A stretch of 64,000 nt of DNA from Sorangium aterium (GTDB lineage: Bacteria; Myxococcota_A; Polyangia; Polyangiales; Polyangiaceae): NCBI RefSeq assembly GCF_028368935.1, contig NZ_JAQNDK010000001.1:3720001-3784000 (forward strand). Reading direction: 5' to 3'. Position 1 is the first letter of the stretch; each line of letters opens with the position of its first letter. Both the position numbers and the translations under genes were made by a program. This document shows positions 24,782 to 34,266 of the stretch, piece by piece. The notes below the pieces were generated by a model. It ran no database searches and was not told the origin of the DNA. It saw only the letters and a program-made list of their open reading frames with translations.

Positions 24782-25693
24782 ATGCTGGATTTGAACGATT
24801 TCTTCCTGTTCGTGCAGGTGGTCGATCGGGGCGGATTCACGGCCGCGAGCCGCACGCTGCGGACCCCCAAATCGACGCTCAGCCACCGCATGCAGCAGCT
24901 CGAGAACAACCTCGGGGTCCGGCTCCTCAACCGCACGTCGCGCAAGTTCGGGACGACGGATGCGGGCGAAGAGTTCTATCGGCACGCGGTCAGCATGCTT
25001 CGCGAAGCCGAGCTGGCCGAGGCCACGATCCGCCAGCGCCTGGTCGAGCCGAGCGGCACGATACGCTGCACCGGCGGCGTGGCGACGATGCAGTTCGCGA
25101 TGTCCGACATCGTCGCGGACTTCCTTGTGCAGTACCCGAAGGTCAACGTCGTCGTGCATGCGGTCGACCGCGCCGTCGACATCGTCGGAGAGAACTTCGA
25201 CGTCGCCATCCGAGCGCACTCCGATCCGCTGCCGGACTCCAACCTGGTCCAGCGGACGCTCGCGCCCGCCCCCTGGTACCTGTTCGCCGGATCCGACTAC
25301 CTCGACGAGAAAGGCGAGCCGCAGAGACCCCAGGACCTGCGCGAGCATCCATCGCTGTTCATGATGCGGACCGGGATCGATCCGGTCTGGCGGCTGCGCC
25401 ACGTGCGTCAGGCGAAGAACGAGGCCGTGGTGCCGCTGACGCCGCGGCTGTCGAGCGACGATATGGTCGGCCTGCAGCAGGCGGCGATCCGAGGTCTCGG
25501 GATCGTCGCCCTGCCCGGCTACATCTGCCGGGCGGCCGTGAAGTCCGGCAAGCTGCGCCGGGTGCTGCCGAGCTGGATCGCGGGCGACTCCACGATCACC
25601 GCGCTCGTCCCCTACAGGCAGGGGCTGCTTCCCTCGGTGCGCGCCTTCCTCGATCACCTGGCGGCCGAGCTTCCGAAAGCCGTGCTGATCTAG
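24782..25693 (+). CDS. LysR-family transcriptional regulator
   Basis: A protein of 303 residues. HTH at 1-60 (VDRGGFTAASRTLRTPKSTL, then SHRMQQLENNLGVRLLNRT), then the periplasmic-binding-like effector domain (VHAVDRAVDIVGENFDVAIR). The ATG at 24782 follows GGTGGA; an in-frame ATG at 24764 lies inside the operator block and is unlikely. The gene is flanked on both sides by inverted copies of one operator block, so the regulator probably controls the isochorismatase gene on its left and the hydrolase-GMC operon on its right, and itself. The effector is unknown. Confidence 0.88.
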   Translation: MLDLNDFFLFVQVVDRGGFTAASRTLRTPKSTLSHRMQQLENNLGVRLLNRTSRKFGTTDAGEEFYRHAVSMLREAELAEATIRQRLVEPSGTIRCTGGVATMQFAMSDIVADFLVQYPKVNVVVHAVDRAVDIVGENFDVAIRAHSDPLPDSNLVQRTLAPAPWYLFAGSDYLDEKGEPQRPQDLREHPSLFMMRTGIDPVWRLRHVRQAKNEAVVPLTPRLSSDDMVGLQQAAIRGLGIVALPGYICRAAVKSGKLRRVLPSWIAGDSTITALVPYRQGLLPSVRAFLDHLAAELPKAVLI

Positions 25694-25738
25694 GTCGTCC
25701 AACCAGCTGGACGCTGAGTCTCAAATTTGGCGTCTTTT
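25694..25738 (+). promoter_or_regulatory. LysR operator block, hydrolase side
   Basis: The block directly follows the LysR stop and reads toward the alpha/beta hydrolase 90 bp away. It contains GTCCAACCAGCTGGAC with the palindrome CCAGCTGG. Compared with the other copy, all four central bases differ (AGCT against GATC), yet both tetramers are self-complementary, so the dyad is kept. Confidence 0.65.
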
Positions 25739-25828
25739 CGGTCGGCGTTTCCCGCCCTAGATCCATGCCACGCGCGACACGTGGCTCCGCGCGGGCGGCG
25801 GAGCCATGTCCAACGATGGAGAACGACG

Positions 25829-26776
25829 ATGTCGGAAACGCAGTTGCAGGATCATCGACGGAGCAAAACGGAGATCATCAAGCTCCCGTCCGAGGAGCGG
25901 CAGCGCGAAGCCGCGCTGCGCGAGCGGTTCGCCAGCTTCTGGGCGACGGCGACGGGAGACCGGAGAGCCGTCTACGATGCTTTCATCTCCGGCTCTCCTC
26001 TGACCAGCGACGTCACGCTCGAAGCTGTCGACGAGGCGGGCGTGCGGGGCTTTTTCATCCATCCGCAGCAGGCCGAGCCGAAGCGCGCGATCCTTTATTT
26101 GCACGGCGGCGGCTACGTCCTCGGCTCGGCGAAGGCATACCGCGGATTCGTCAGCCAGATCGTCAGCCGCACCAAGATCCCGGCGCTCGTCATCGATTAT
26201 CCTCTGGCGCCCGAAGCTTCGCTGCCGGCCGCTCCTGACGCGGCGCGGACCGCATCCCTGTTTCTGATCGCCAAGGGCTTCGATCGCATCGCGATCGTCG
26301 GCGACTCCGCGGGCGGCGGCCTCACGCTCGTGACGCTGGCGGGTTTGATTGGGAAGCCCGCTGGTCCGGCGCCGGTCGCCGGCGTCGTGTTCTCGCCATG
26401 GGTGGACCTCTCCTTCACCGGCGCGTCGATGACGGATCCGGACATCGTCGATCCGTTGCTCGGCCACGACTACCTGCAGGACTGCGCCCGAAAGGTTGTC
26501 GGCGCCCATAGCCCCTCCGATCCGCTCGCCTCGCCGCTGTTCGGCGACCTGAAAGGCCTGCCGCCGCTCCTCATCCAGGTCGGCACCGACGAGCGCCTGC
26601 TCGACGATTCCAAGCAGTACGCCGATCGCGCGGCGAAGGCCGGGGTCTCCGTCGAGCTCCAGATCTTCGAGGGCATGCACCACGTCTTCCAGCTCGACGT
26701 AGCGCACCTCGAAACCAGCAGGAATGCGCTCGATCGCGCCGCCCGCTTCCTCCGCGACGCGTTCGATCGCGGCTGA
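25829..26776 (+). CDS. Alpha/beta hydrolase of the hormone-sensitive-lipase family
   Basis: A protein of 315 residues. The oxyanion motif LYLHGGGYVLGS and the nucleophile elbow IVGDSAGGGL identify the HSL (family IV) esterases; the acid and base residues are in LLIQVGTDERLLDD and GMHHVFQ. It hydrolyses short-chain esters or lactones in the cytoplasm. GGAG lies 7 nt before the ATG at 25829. The open frame extends upstream to 25727, but this part crosses the operator block. It heads an operon with the GMC oxidoreductase gene 30 bp later. Confidence 0.88.
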   Translation: MSETQLQDHRRSKTEIIKLPSEERQREAALRERFASFWATATGDRRAVYDAFISGSPLTSDVTLEAVDEAGVRGFFIHPQQAEPKRAILYLHGGGYVLGSAKAYRGFVSQIVSRTKIPALVIDYPLAPEASLPAAPDAARTASLFLIAKGFDRIAIVGDSAGGGLTLVTLAGLIGKPAGPAPVAGVVFSPWVDLSFTGASMTDPDIVDPLLGHDYLQDCARKVVGAHSPSDPLASPLFGDLKGLPPLLIQVGTDERLLDDSKQYADRAAKAGVSVELQIFEGMHHVFQLDVAHLETSRNALDRAARFLRDAFDRG

Positions 26777-26806
26777 AAGGAGCCCGTCAGAAAAGGAGAA
26801 ACCTCA

Positions 26807-28318
26807 ATGGTCAACGAAACCCAGAAATTCGACGTCGTCATCGCCGGCGGCGGATCCGCGGGCGCCGTGCTCGCGAGCCGCCTGAGCGAAGACCGGGACC
26901 GTCGGGTTCTTTTGCTGGAAGCTGGCCAGGCCTACACGCCGGCGAACACACCGGACGTGATCGCGGACGCGAACCGCGTGGGCGGCGATCGCGATCACGA
27001 CTGGGGCTACCACACCCAGGATCACCTCGGGCTCGGTCACGGCGTGAACGCGATTCGCGGCAAGGTGCTTGGCGGCAGCTCGGGCGTGAACGCGGCGGTC
27101 GCGATCCGCGCCAGGCCGTCCGACTTCGCGCGCTGGGCAGCACACGGCGTCGAAGGCTGGTCGTTCGAGGACGTGCTGCCGATCTTCAAGGCGATGGAGA
27201 ACACACCGGCCGGCGAAGACGCCTGGCACGGGCGCACCGGCCCCTTCCCTATCCGGCAGCGGACGATGGAGGAGAACACCCCGTCGATGCGCGCGTTCGT
27301 GCTCGCCGCGGAAAGGTGCGGCCTCGCGCGCGTCACCGATTTCAACGGCGCCGAGCAGCACGGGGTGTCGCCCTACACATTGAACGTCGTCGACGGCAAG
27401 CGGATCAACACCGGCATGGCTTACCTCACGGAAGACGTACGCCGCCGGCCAAACCTGACGATCAGAGGATGCGTCGAGGTCGACAGCGTGGTGTTCGAAG
27501 GCCGCCGCGCTACGGGCGTGCGTCTCGTCGGCGGCGAGACCATCGCGGCCGGTCAGGTGATCCTGTCGGCGGGCGCGTACGGCAGCCCCGCGATCCTGAT
27601 GCGTTCGGGCATCGGCCCTCCGTCGCATCTGAGGGAGCTCGACATCCCCGTCATCGTCGAGGCGCCTGTCGGCCAGCGGCTGAAGGAGCACCCGTTCTAC
27701 TACAACGTCTATGCGCTGAAACCCGAAGCCAGGTCGATGACGCCGGTCGCCGGCGCGATCCTCTGGACCAGGTCCAGCGAGGCGGGCGCGGACGAGCTCG
27801 ACCTGCACATCTCCGGCACGCACATCTTCGATCCGGCCCAGAGCCCGACCGGAGGGGCGATCGTGCTGGCCTGCTCGGTGACGCTGCCGAAGTCGAAGGG
27901 ATCGATCCGCCTGGCGAGCCGCGATCCCCGTGTGATGCCGCTGATACGCTTCAACTTCTTCGAGGACCGCAGCGACCTGCGGCGGATGATGGAAGCTGTG
28001 CGCCTGTCGCGCAAGATCGGCAAGACCGCGCCGTTCAGCGACGTTGTCGAGCTGGAGATGACCCCGGGCAACGACGTGCAGGGCGACGCCGCGCTGGAGA
28101 AGGCGATCATCGCGCAGGTCGACGGCTACTCCCACCCGACATCCTCCGTCCCGATGGGCGGACCGAACGATCCGGGCGCCGTCGTCGATGCAGGGGGCGC
28201 GGTCCGCGGCGTTGACGGTCTGCGCGTCGTCGATGCGTCGATCATGCCGGACATCATCTCGGCGCCGACGAACGTGACGACGATCATGCTCGCCGAAGCC
28301 ATCAGCCGGAAGCTCTGA
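26807..28318 (+). CDS. GMC-family FAD oxidoreductase (choline dehydrogenase-like)
   Basis: A protein of 503 residues. The N-terminal FAD site is VVIAGGGSAGAVLASRLSED; GMC signature 1 is at KVLGGSSGVNAAVAIR and signature 2 at LSAGAYGSPAILMRSGIGP. The active-site region near the C terminus reads SHPTSSVPMGG, and the final FAD segment is GLRVVDASIMPDIISAPTN. Such enzymes oxidise alcohols, often with a quinone or O2 as acceptor. There is no signal sequence. AGGAGA precedes the ATG at 26807. It is the second gene of the LysR-controlled unit; an ester hydrolase followed by an alcohol oxidase suggests that the released alcohol is oxidised next. Confidence 0.9.
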   Translation: MVNETQKFDVVIAGGGSAGAVLASRLSEDRDRRVLLLEAGQAYTPANTPDVIADANRVGGDRDHDWGYHTQDHLGLGHGVNAIRGKVLGGSSGVNAAVAIRARPSDFARWAAHGVEGWSFEDVLPIFKAMENTPAGEDAWHGRTGPFPIRQRTMEENTPSMRAFVLAAERCGLARVTDFNGAEQHGVSPYTLNVVDGKRINTGMAYLTEDVRRRPNLTIRGCVEVDSVVFEGRRATGVRLVGGETIAAGQVILSAGAYGSPAILMRSGIGPPSHLRELDIPVIVEAPVGQRLKEHPFYYNVYALKPEARSMTPVAGAILWTRSSEAGADELDLHISGTHIFDPAQSPTGGAIVLACSVTLPKSKGSIRLASRDPRVMPLIRFNFFEDRSDLRRMMEAVRLSRKIGKTAPFSDVVELEMTPGNDVQGDAALEKAIIAQVDGYSHPTSSVPMGGPNDPGAVVDAGGAVRGVDGLRVVDASIMPDIISAPTNVTTIMLAEAISRKL

Positions 28319-28398
28319 GGCGACGAGCACGCCGCGCCGACAAGAAGCAAGCCGCCGCCCGCCCCGGTGAACGGTAGTTTCGCCTGGCGGCATGCGCC

Positions 28399-29358
28399 AT
28401 GGTGCGACGCGTGTCGCTCGACGCTGCGATCCACTCCCTTGCCGGCGATCCGCTCACCGACATCCTGCGGCTCACCCAGGCCACGTCGGTCATGGCCGGA
28501 GGCATCGCCGCCGGTGGCCGCTGGGCCGTCCACTTCCCGCCGCCCGGCGAGATGAAGATCTCGCTCCTCGCCAAGGGCGGCTGCTGGTTCCGCCTGGACG
28601 GCCACAAGAAGGCGATCCGCGGTGAGCCGGGGGACGCGGTGCTCCTGCCCGGGAGAAAGGGGTTCCTCGTCGGCAGCGATCTCTCGGCCCCGCCCCTCGA
28701 CGTGAGGTGCCTGCTGGCCCAGAAGCGCCACCTCTTCTCCACCATCGGTGACGGCTCCGAGGTGCTGATCCTCGCCGGCGGCGTGACCCTCGATCCGCGC
28801 CACGCCGACCTCGTGCAGGGCGCGCTTCCCCCTTTTCTTCACGTGCACGCGACCGCACCCCAGGCAGCCCCCATCCGCTGGCTCATCGAGCAGCTGCTGG
28901 CGGAGCAGACCGCGCGCGGCGCGCCGGGCGCCTTCCTCTCGGCATCGATGCTGGCGCAGCTGCTGTTCGTCCAGATCCTGCGCGCCCACCTGGCCACGGC
29001 GCCACGCCTGCCCGCGGGCTGGCTGCGGGCCCTCCGCGACGAGCGGCTGGCGGCGGCGCTGCGCCTCCTGCACGGCGAGCCGGCGCGCGACTGGAAGCTC
29101 GAGGAGCTGGCCCGCGCCGCGGCGATGTCGCGCACCACCTTCGCCGTGCGCTTCAAGGAGGCCGCAGGGATGGCGCCGCTCCAGTACCTCACGGCGTGGC
29201 GCATGCGGCTTGCGGAGCGGCGGCTGCGGGACGAGGCAGCGCCGATCTCGCAGATCGCCGCCGCGCTCGGCTACTCGTCGGAGAGCGCCTTCAGCCAGGC
29301 CTTCAAGCGCGTCACCGGCAAGCGGCCGCGGGACTACCGCAACGAAGCATGGCGCTGA
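28399..29358 (+). CDS. AraC-family transcriptional regulator (cupin sensor)
   Basis: A protein of 319 residues. The N-terminal part has the AraC_N cupin form (GGRWAVHFPPPGEMKISLLA, GDAVLLPGRKGFLVG). The C-terminal 100 residues contain two HTHs: WKLEELARAAAMSRTTFAVR and PISQIAAALGYSSESAFSQA, ending VTGKRPRDYR. This subtype (with 'DPLTDILRLT' at the start) usually controls neighbouring reductases or short-chain oxidoreductases; the NAD(P)-binding gene 87 bp downstream on the same strand is the natural candidate. The start could be ATG 28399 or GTG 28402; neither has a strong ribosome site. Confidence 0.88.
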   Translation: MVRRVSLDAAIHSLAGDPLTDILRLTQATSVMAGGIAAGGRWAVHFPPPGEMKISLLAKGGCWFRLDGHKKAIRGEPGDAVLLPGRKGFLVGSDLSAPPLDVRCLLAQKRHLFSTIGDGSEVLILAGGVTLDPRHADLVQGALPPFLHVHATAPQAAPIRWLIEQLLAEQTARGAPGAFLSASMLAQLLFVQILRAHLATAPRLPAGWLRALRDERLAAALRLLHGEPARDWKLEELARAAAMSRTTFAVRFKEAAGMAPLQYLTAWRMRLAERRLRDEAAPISQIAAALGYSSESAFSQAFKRVTGKRPRDYRNEAWR

Positions 29359-29445
29359 AGTTCGTCGATCGTTCCGTACGCTCGCGACAGTCATCGGCAC
29401 GCTCGCGCATGGTGCGTTCGACAGGCCATCGCTATCGATGAGGAC

Positions 29446-30360
29446 ATGCGAACCGTGCTCGTCCTCGGCGGCACCGGGCTCACCGGCCGCCGCCTCGTCA
29501 ACGTGCTGCTCCAGGAGGGGTTCCTGGTCCGCTGCGCCGTGCGCAACCTCGACGCCGCCCGCGCCAGACTGCCCGCCGCCGCCGAGCTCGTGCGCGGCGA
29601 CATCGCCGACCGCGCCTCCATCGAGGAAGCGGTTCGCGGCTGCGAGGCCGTGTTCAACTGCGTGCACACGCTCTCGCCACAGAAGGGCGCCGCGCCCGGC
29701 GAGACCTTCGCGGACACCGAGGTGCGCGGCCTGGAGAACGTGGTGGCGGCCTGCCGGCTCCACGGCGTGCGGCGCGTGCTCTACGTGACCTTCCTGGGCA
29801 TCACGCCCGACACGCGCTCGATCTGGGCACGCGGTCGCTGGAAGGCCGAGCAGATGCTGCTCGGCAGCGGACTCGACGTGACCATCCTCCGACCGGGGCA
29901 GATCGTCGGACGCGGCGGCTTCGGCTTCGACACAACGCTGGCCAACGCGCGGCGGCGCGTGGCGCTGATCCTCGGCAGCGGCCGGAACCGCATGCAGAAC
30001 ATCGCGCTCGACGATCTCGTCCATTACCTCGTGCGCAGCCTCGACGAGCCGCGCACCTTCGGCCGGGCCTTCGACGTGGGCGGCGACGAGGCGTTCACCA
30101 CCGACGAGATGGTCGACGTGGCGGCCCGCGTGCTCGGCCGGCGCCCGCCGCGGAAGCTGCACCTCCTGCCCTGGCTGCTGGCGCCGTTCGCCGGGCTCTT
30201 CGAGCGCCTGGCGGGCCTGCCCCGCGGCGCCTTCGCCGACCTGCTGCTGGGCGTGGACGCCGACCTCGTCGGCGACGTGGGGCCGATCCGCGCCATCATC
30301 CCGCTCACGCCCATGCCCTACGCGCAGGCCGTCGAACGGGCGCTCGCCGCTGACGCCTGA
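29446..30360 (+). CDS. Atypical SDR / NAD(P)-binding protein (NmrA-like)
   Basis: A protein of 304 residues. The nucleotide-binding motif is [13 protein letters not shown] at the extreme N terminus, then [20 protein letters not shown] and FNCVHTLSP. The classic YxxxK pair is not present, which places it with atypical SDRs of the NmrA/TMR type or NADH dehydrogenase subunit-like proteins ([28 protein letters not shown]). GAGG is 2-6 nt before ATG 29446. It follows the AraC gene and may be its target. The biological reaction is not known. Confidence 0.8.
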   Translation: MRTVLVLGGTGLTGRRLVNVLLQEGFLVRCAVRNLDAARARLPAAAELVRGDIADRASIEEAVRGCEAVFNCVHTLSPQKGAAPGETFADTEVRGLENVVAACRLHGVRRVLYVTFLGITPDTRSIWARGRWKAEQMLLGSGLDVTILRPGQIVGRGGFGFDTTLANARRRVALILGSGRNRMQNIALDDLVHYLVRSLDEPRTFGRAFDVGGDEAFTTDEMVDVAARVLGRRPPRKLHLLPWLLAPFAGLFERLAGLPRGAFADLLLGVDADLVGDVGPIRAIIPLTPMPYAQAVERALAADA

Positions 30361-30584
30361 TAGGCGTCGATACCCTGTCGCTGAACCCGGAAACCTCGAA
30401 AAGGCAGGACGGGTATCGGCAAGTCCACCACCGCGGCCTCGCCCTCCTGGAAGGCTTCCAGCTGGATGCCATGCCGCCCGGCGACCACGACGGATCGCCC
30501 TGCCGCTCACGCTGGTCACCCTGGGCGCGAGTCCGGTCCGTGCCATGCTGCGCCCCTGCGCTGCTGGACCGAAGGACGCCTGAC

Positions 30585-31856
30585 ATGAGCCTGCAAACCA
30601 CCCGCGACACCTGCCTTGCCCGCGACGCAAGCGACCCGCTGCGCCACCTGCGCGACGAGTTCGCGCTGCCGGACGATGTGATCTACCTGGACGGCAACTC
30701 GCTGGGCGCCCGCCCCAAGGCGTCGCTGATCCGTGCCAGGGAGGTGATTGAAGCGGAGTGGGGTGACGGCTTGATCCGTAGCTGGAACACGGCCGGATGG
30801 GTGCACTTGTCCCGCCGCCTTGGCGACCTCCTGGCTCCGCTGGTCGGCGCCGGCAGCGGCGAAGTGGTGGTCACCGACACGACGTCCATCAACCTGTTCA
30901 AGGTGCTGGCCACCGCCCTGCGCCAGCAGCAGGGCACCGCGCCCCAGCGCCGGGTGCTCGTGTCGGAACGCGACAACTTCCCCACCGACCTGTACATCGC
31001 CGAGGGCCTGACCGAGCTGCTGAAGATGGGCGGCGGCGCAGCCTACGAGTTGCGCCTGATCGACTCGCCCAAGGAACTGCCGCAGGCGATCGGCGACGAC
31101 GTGGCGGTGCTGATGCTCACCCACGTCAACTACAAGACCGGCACCATGCACGACATGGCTGCAGTCACGGCGCTCGCGCACGAGGCCGGCGCGCTGACCG
31201 TGTGGGACCTGGCGCATTCCGCGGGCGCCGTGCCGGTCGACCTCCACGGCGCCCGCGCCGACTTCGCCGTCGGCTGCACCTACAAGTACCTGAACGGCGG
31301 CCCCGGAGCGCCCGCCTTCCTGTGGGTGGCGCCGCGTCATCAGGACCGCTTCTGGCAGCCGCTGTCCGGCTGGTTCGGCCATGCCCGGCAGTTCGCGATG
31401 GAACCCGCCTATGCCCCCGCCGACGGCATCGGCCGCTTCCTGTGCGGCACCCAGCCGATCACCGCGCTTTCGCTGGTGGAATGCGGGCTTGCCATCTTCC
31501 GCCATACCGACATGGCCGCGCTGCGCGCCAAGTCGCTGGCGCTGACCGAGCTGTTCATCCAGCTTGTGGAAGCCCGCTGCGGCCAGCATCCGCTGACGCT
31601 GATCACCCCGCGCGACGCCGCCCGCCGCGGCAGCCACGTCAGCTTCGAGCACCCGCAGGGCTACGCGGTGATGCAGGCGATGATCGCCCGTGGCGTGATC
31701 GGCGACTACCGCGAGCCGCGCATCATGCGCTTCGGGTTCACCCCGCTGTATACCCGCTTCGTCGACGTCTGGGACGCGGTGGACGCGCTGCGCGACCTTC
31801 TGGAGAGCGGCGCCTGGGACAAGCCGGAGTTCCACCAGCGCGGCGCGGTCACCTGA
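30585..31856 (+). CDS. kynU: Kynureninase
   Basis: A protein of 423 residues, the usual length. It cleaves L-kynurenine to anthranilate and L-alanine with pyridoxal phosphate. Motifs: [12 protein letters not shown] near the N terminus, [33 protein letters not shown] with the PLP-contacting Asp, and the Schiff-base lysine K234 in [15 protein letters not shown]. The ATG at 30585 follows GAAGGA. No other tryptophan or kynurenine pathway gene lies near, apart from a cyclase-family gene at 41533 whose family includes kynurenine formamidases but which sits in another operon. The sequence reads closer to proteobacterial (for example Xanthomonadaceae) KynU than to its neighbours, so acquisition by transfer is possible. 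The 224 bp upstream show no gene. Confidence 0.93.
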   Translation: MSLQTTRDTCLARDASDPLRHLRDEFALPDDVIYLDGNSLGARPKASLIRAREVIEAEWGDGLIRSWNTAGWVHLSRRLGDLLAPLVGAGSGEVVVTDTTSINLFKVLATALRQQQGTAPQRRVLVSERDNFPTDLYIAEGLTELLKMGGGAAYELRLIDSPKELPQAIGDDVAVLMLTHVNYKTGTMHDMAAVTALAHEAGALTVWDLAHSAGAVPVDLHGARADFAVGCTYKYLNGGPGAPAFLWVAPRHQDRFWQPLSGWFGHARQFAMEPAYAPADGIGRFLCGTQPITALSLVECGLAIFRHTDMAALRAKSLALTELFIQLVEARCGQHPLTLITPRDAARRGSHVSFEHPQGYAVMQAMIARGVIGDYREPRIMRFGFTPLYTRFVDVWDAVDALRDLLESGAWDKPEFHQRGAVT

Positions 31857-31887
31857 TCCACCCGTAGCCTGAACGACAAGGAGCCAC

Positions 31888-31926
31888 CCTCCCGCGGCCA
31901 GCGGGAGGAGGGCTCGCGCGAGTCCC
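31888..31926 (+). terminator. Two adjacent GC-rich hairpins after kynU
   Basis: CCTCCCGC-GGCCA-GCGGGAGG forms an 8-bp perfect stem at 31888-31908, followed at once by a second stem of about 10 bp (GAGGG-CTCGC with GCGAG-CCCTC) to 31926. There is no U-tract. The 298 bp to the next gene show no coding sequence. Confidence 0.45.
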
Positions 31927-32154
31927 TCGCCCACGGGCGCCAGCGCACCGTCCATTGATGCGCCGACGGTATCAATCGGCGCGCGTGGCGTATTGGCGCG
32001 CGCGCGCCGGTCGGCTCATACGACGGTCGTTCGGCGAGCGATGCGGGAGGGAAGCTGCCGTCGGCGGCGCCCCCTCGCCGGTGCCGAGGCTCGAAGAGTC
32101 GATGCGGACAGGTGGCCTGCGAGAGCGGCCCCATGCCAGCAGAAGGAGTTGTCC

Positions 32155-33222
32155 ATGAAGGCTGCCGTGTTGAAGGCGTTTGGTGTTCCCCTTGCCATCG
32201 AGACCTTGCCAGACCCGATCCTGGGCACGGGGGAGGTCATCGTCGATGTCATGGCTGCCCCTGTGGTCTCCTACGCGAACGAAGCGTTCAGCGGCGCGCG
32301 GGGCTATTTGCTGGATCTGCCGCTCGCGCCGGGCGCCGGCGCGGTCGGCCGTGTGCGCGCCGTCGGACCGGACGCGACGCGCCTCACCGTCGGCGACTGG
32401 GTTTGCTGCGACCCTACCGTGCGGTCGCGCGACGATGCGGTGTCGCCGGACGTCTTGCTGCAGGGATGGACCGCGGCCGGCGAGGGCGGCTTGCGCCTGC
32501 AAGCGCATTTCCGCCATGGCTCCTTCGCCGAGCAGATCATGATCCCGACCGAGAACGCCGTCCGGATCGGCGCGATCGACGCGGCGGGCGCCGCGCGATG
32601 GTGCGCGCTCAACACGCTGCTCGTGCCGTATGGCGGGCTCCTCGCGGCGGACCTTCAGGCAGGAGAGACCGTCCTGATCAGCGGTGCCACCGGGAACTTC
32701 GGCAGCGCCGGCGTCGCGGTCGCCCTGGCGATGGGGGCGGGCTGCGTCATCGCGCCGGGCCGGAACGAAGCGGCGCTGGAGGATCTGGCCCGCCGCTTCG
32801 GTCCGCGCGTCCGCACCGTGAGGCTCGTCGGCAGCGAGGAGGACGACCGGAGCCGGATGGTGAAGGCGGCGCCGGGCCCCATCGACCGCGTGCTGGACCT
32901 GCTGCCGCCCTCGGCTGCCCCGGCCGCGGCGCGAGCCGCCGCGATGACCGTGCGACCGCACGGGACGATCGTGCTGATGGGCGGCGTCGCGGCCGGGCTG
33001 GAGTTGCCCTATCGGTACCTCATGCGCAACTGCATCACGCTGCGCGGCCAGTGGATGTATCCGCGCGAGGCCGCCGTCCGCCTGGTCGGCCTCATCCGGT
33101 CGGGTCTCCTGGCGCTCGACCCGTTCGACGTCACCGAGTTCGGCCTGGATCGCGCGAACGAGGCCGTCGCGCACGCCGCCGGCCATCGCGGTCCCTTCAA
33201 GATGACCGTCATCCGGCCCTGA
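32155..33222 (+). CDS. Zinc-type alcohol dehydrogenase-like / quinone oxidoreductase family protein
   Basis: A protein of 355 residues of the medium-chain dehydrogenase/reductase superfamily. It has the GroES-like N-terminal barrel (MKAAVLKAFGVPLAIETLPD, APGAGAVGRVRAVGPDATRL) and a Rossmann domain with ETVLISGATGNFGSAGVAVA. The Cys ligands of the catalytic zinc are not in their usual positions and the structural zinc loop is missing, so it is closer to zinc-free quinone oxidoreductases. AGAAGGAG is 7 nt before ATG 32155. It is convergent with the LysR gene 15 bp away. Confidence 0.8.
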   Translation: MKAAVLKAFGVPLAIETLPDPILGTGEVIVDVMAAPVVSYANEAFSGARGYLLDLPLAPGAGAVGRVRAVGPDATRLTVGDWVCCDPTVRSRDDAVSPDVLLQGWTAAGEGGLRLQAHFRHGSFAEQIMIPTENAVRIGAIDAAGAARWCALNTLLVPYGGLLAADLQAGETVLISGATGNFGSAGVAVALAMGAGCVIAPGRNEAALEDLARRFGPRVRTVRLVGSEEDDRSRMVKAAPGPIDRVLDLLPPSAAPAAARAAAMTVRPHGTIVLMGGVAAGLELPYRYLMRNCITLRGQWMYPREAAVRLVGLIRSGLLALDPFDVTEFGLDRANEAVAHAAGHRGPFKMTVIRP

Positions 33223-33237
33223 TCGGGGCGCGCCGCC

Positions 33238-34155
33238 TCAGGCGAGCTCCGCGGCGTCCCCGCCGAGGCTCGACGCGACCTCCACGGCGAGCCGCACGAA
33301 GCGCGCGACCTCCTTCGAGCGGCACGCGTCCGGCCACGCCACGTACAGCGTGCTCGCCGAGATCCCCGCCATCCTCACGTACTTCACGTCATGACGCGCG
33401 TAGAGCGTGGCGCTGGAGGCGGGGACGAACGCGATGCCCTGGCCCAGCGCCACGGCCTCGAGGAGCTGGCTCGCGTCGCGGACGACCGGGCCGCGAGGCG
33501 CGTCCTCGTGCCTGTCGACGGCGGCGCGGTACGCGGCGAGCTCCGCGCTGGCCGCGGGCCACACCGGGACGGGATCTCGCGCCAGATCTCCGCGGCGCAG
33601 CACGCGTCTGCCCGACAGCGGATGAGCCGCGGCGAGCGCGACGCAGCGGGGCTCCGTGAACAGGGGCTCGGCGTCGATGCCCGGCGCGGTGATGGGCCCT
33701 CGCAAGAACGCCACGTCGGCGCGGCCGTCGGCGAGCATGGCGGTTTGCTCTCCCCAGCCGCTGACGACCACCTCGACGCGAACCGGCGATCCCGAGCGCT
33801 CGTAGTGGTCGACGAGCCGGCGCAGCAGGCGCCCGCCGTTCCCGGGCTTGAGCGCGACCGCCAGGTGGGCGCGCGGGAGGCCCGCGCGCGCCGTCCGGCG
33901 GGCCGCGGCCGAGACAGCGTCGAGGACGTGGCGCGCCTGCTCGAGCAGGACGACCCCCGCCGGGGTGAGGGACACATGGCGCGTCGTCCGGTGGAGCAGG
34001 CGCGTCCGCAGCTTGCCCTCGAGCTGCGCGATGGTCCGCGAGAGCGGGGGCTGGGCGATCCCCAGGCGCTCGGCGGCGCGACGGAAGCTCCGCTCCTCGG
34101 CCACGGCGATGAAACGCCGGAGTTCGGTGGGCTCGAGATCGAGTTCCACGGACAC
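33238..34155 (-). CDS. LysR-family transcriptional regulator
   Basis: A protein of 305 residues starting at GTG 34155 (GTG 34149 is an alternative). HTH in AEERSFRRAAERLGIAQPPL and SRTIAQLEGKLRTRLLHRTT, then an effector domain with VRVEVVVSGWGEQTAMLADG and ADVAFLRGP. It resembles regulators of aromatic catabolism in the BenM/CatM subgroup. The gene is convergent with the quinone oxidoreductase-like gene and tandem with, but downstream of, the old yellow enzyme gene, 111 bp away. Confidence 0.88.
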   Translation of the reverse strand: MSVELDLEPTELRRFIAVAEERSFRRAAERLGIAQPPLSRTIAQLEGKLRTRLLHRTTRHVSLTPAGVVLLEQARHVLDAVSAAARRTARAGLPRAHLAVALKPGNGGRLLRRLVDHYERSGSPVRVEVVVSGWGEQTAMLADGRADVAFLRGPITAPGIDAEPLFTEPRCVALAAAHPLSGRRVLRRGDLARDPVPVWPAASAELAAYRAAVDRHEDAPRGPVVRDASQLLEAVALGQGIAFVPASSATLYARHDVKYVRMAGISASTLYVAWPDACRSKEVARFVRLAVEVASSLGGDAAELA

Positions 34156-34266
34156 CGGGGCATCGTATCCCGGCCGCGCCCGCGCGCAACGGCGGTGGGG
34201 CCCGCGCGAGGGCGTCAGGGCTTTCGGGCTCGCGCGCTCGGCGCGGCGACGGGCGAGGGCTTCATC

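Noticed and set aside
28126-30630. 834-codon minus-strand frame
   Set aside because: It overlaps the AraC, NAD(P)-binding and GMC genes on the opposite strand and has Arg/Ala-rich composition without motifs.
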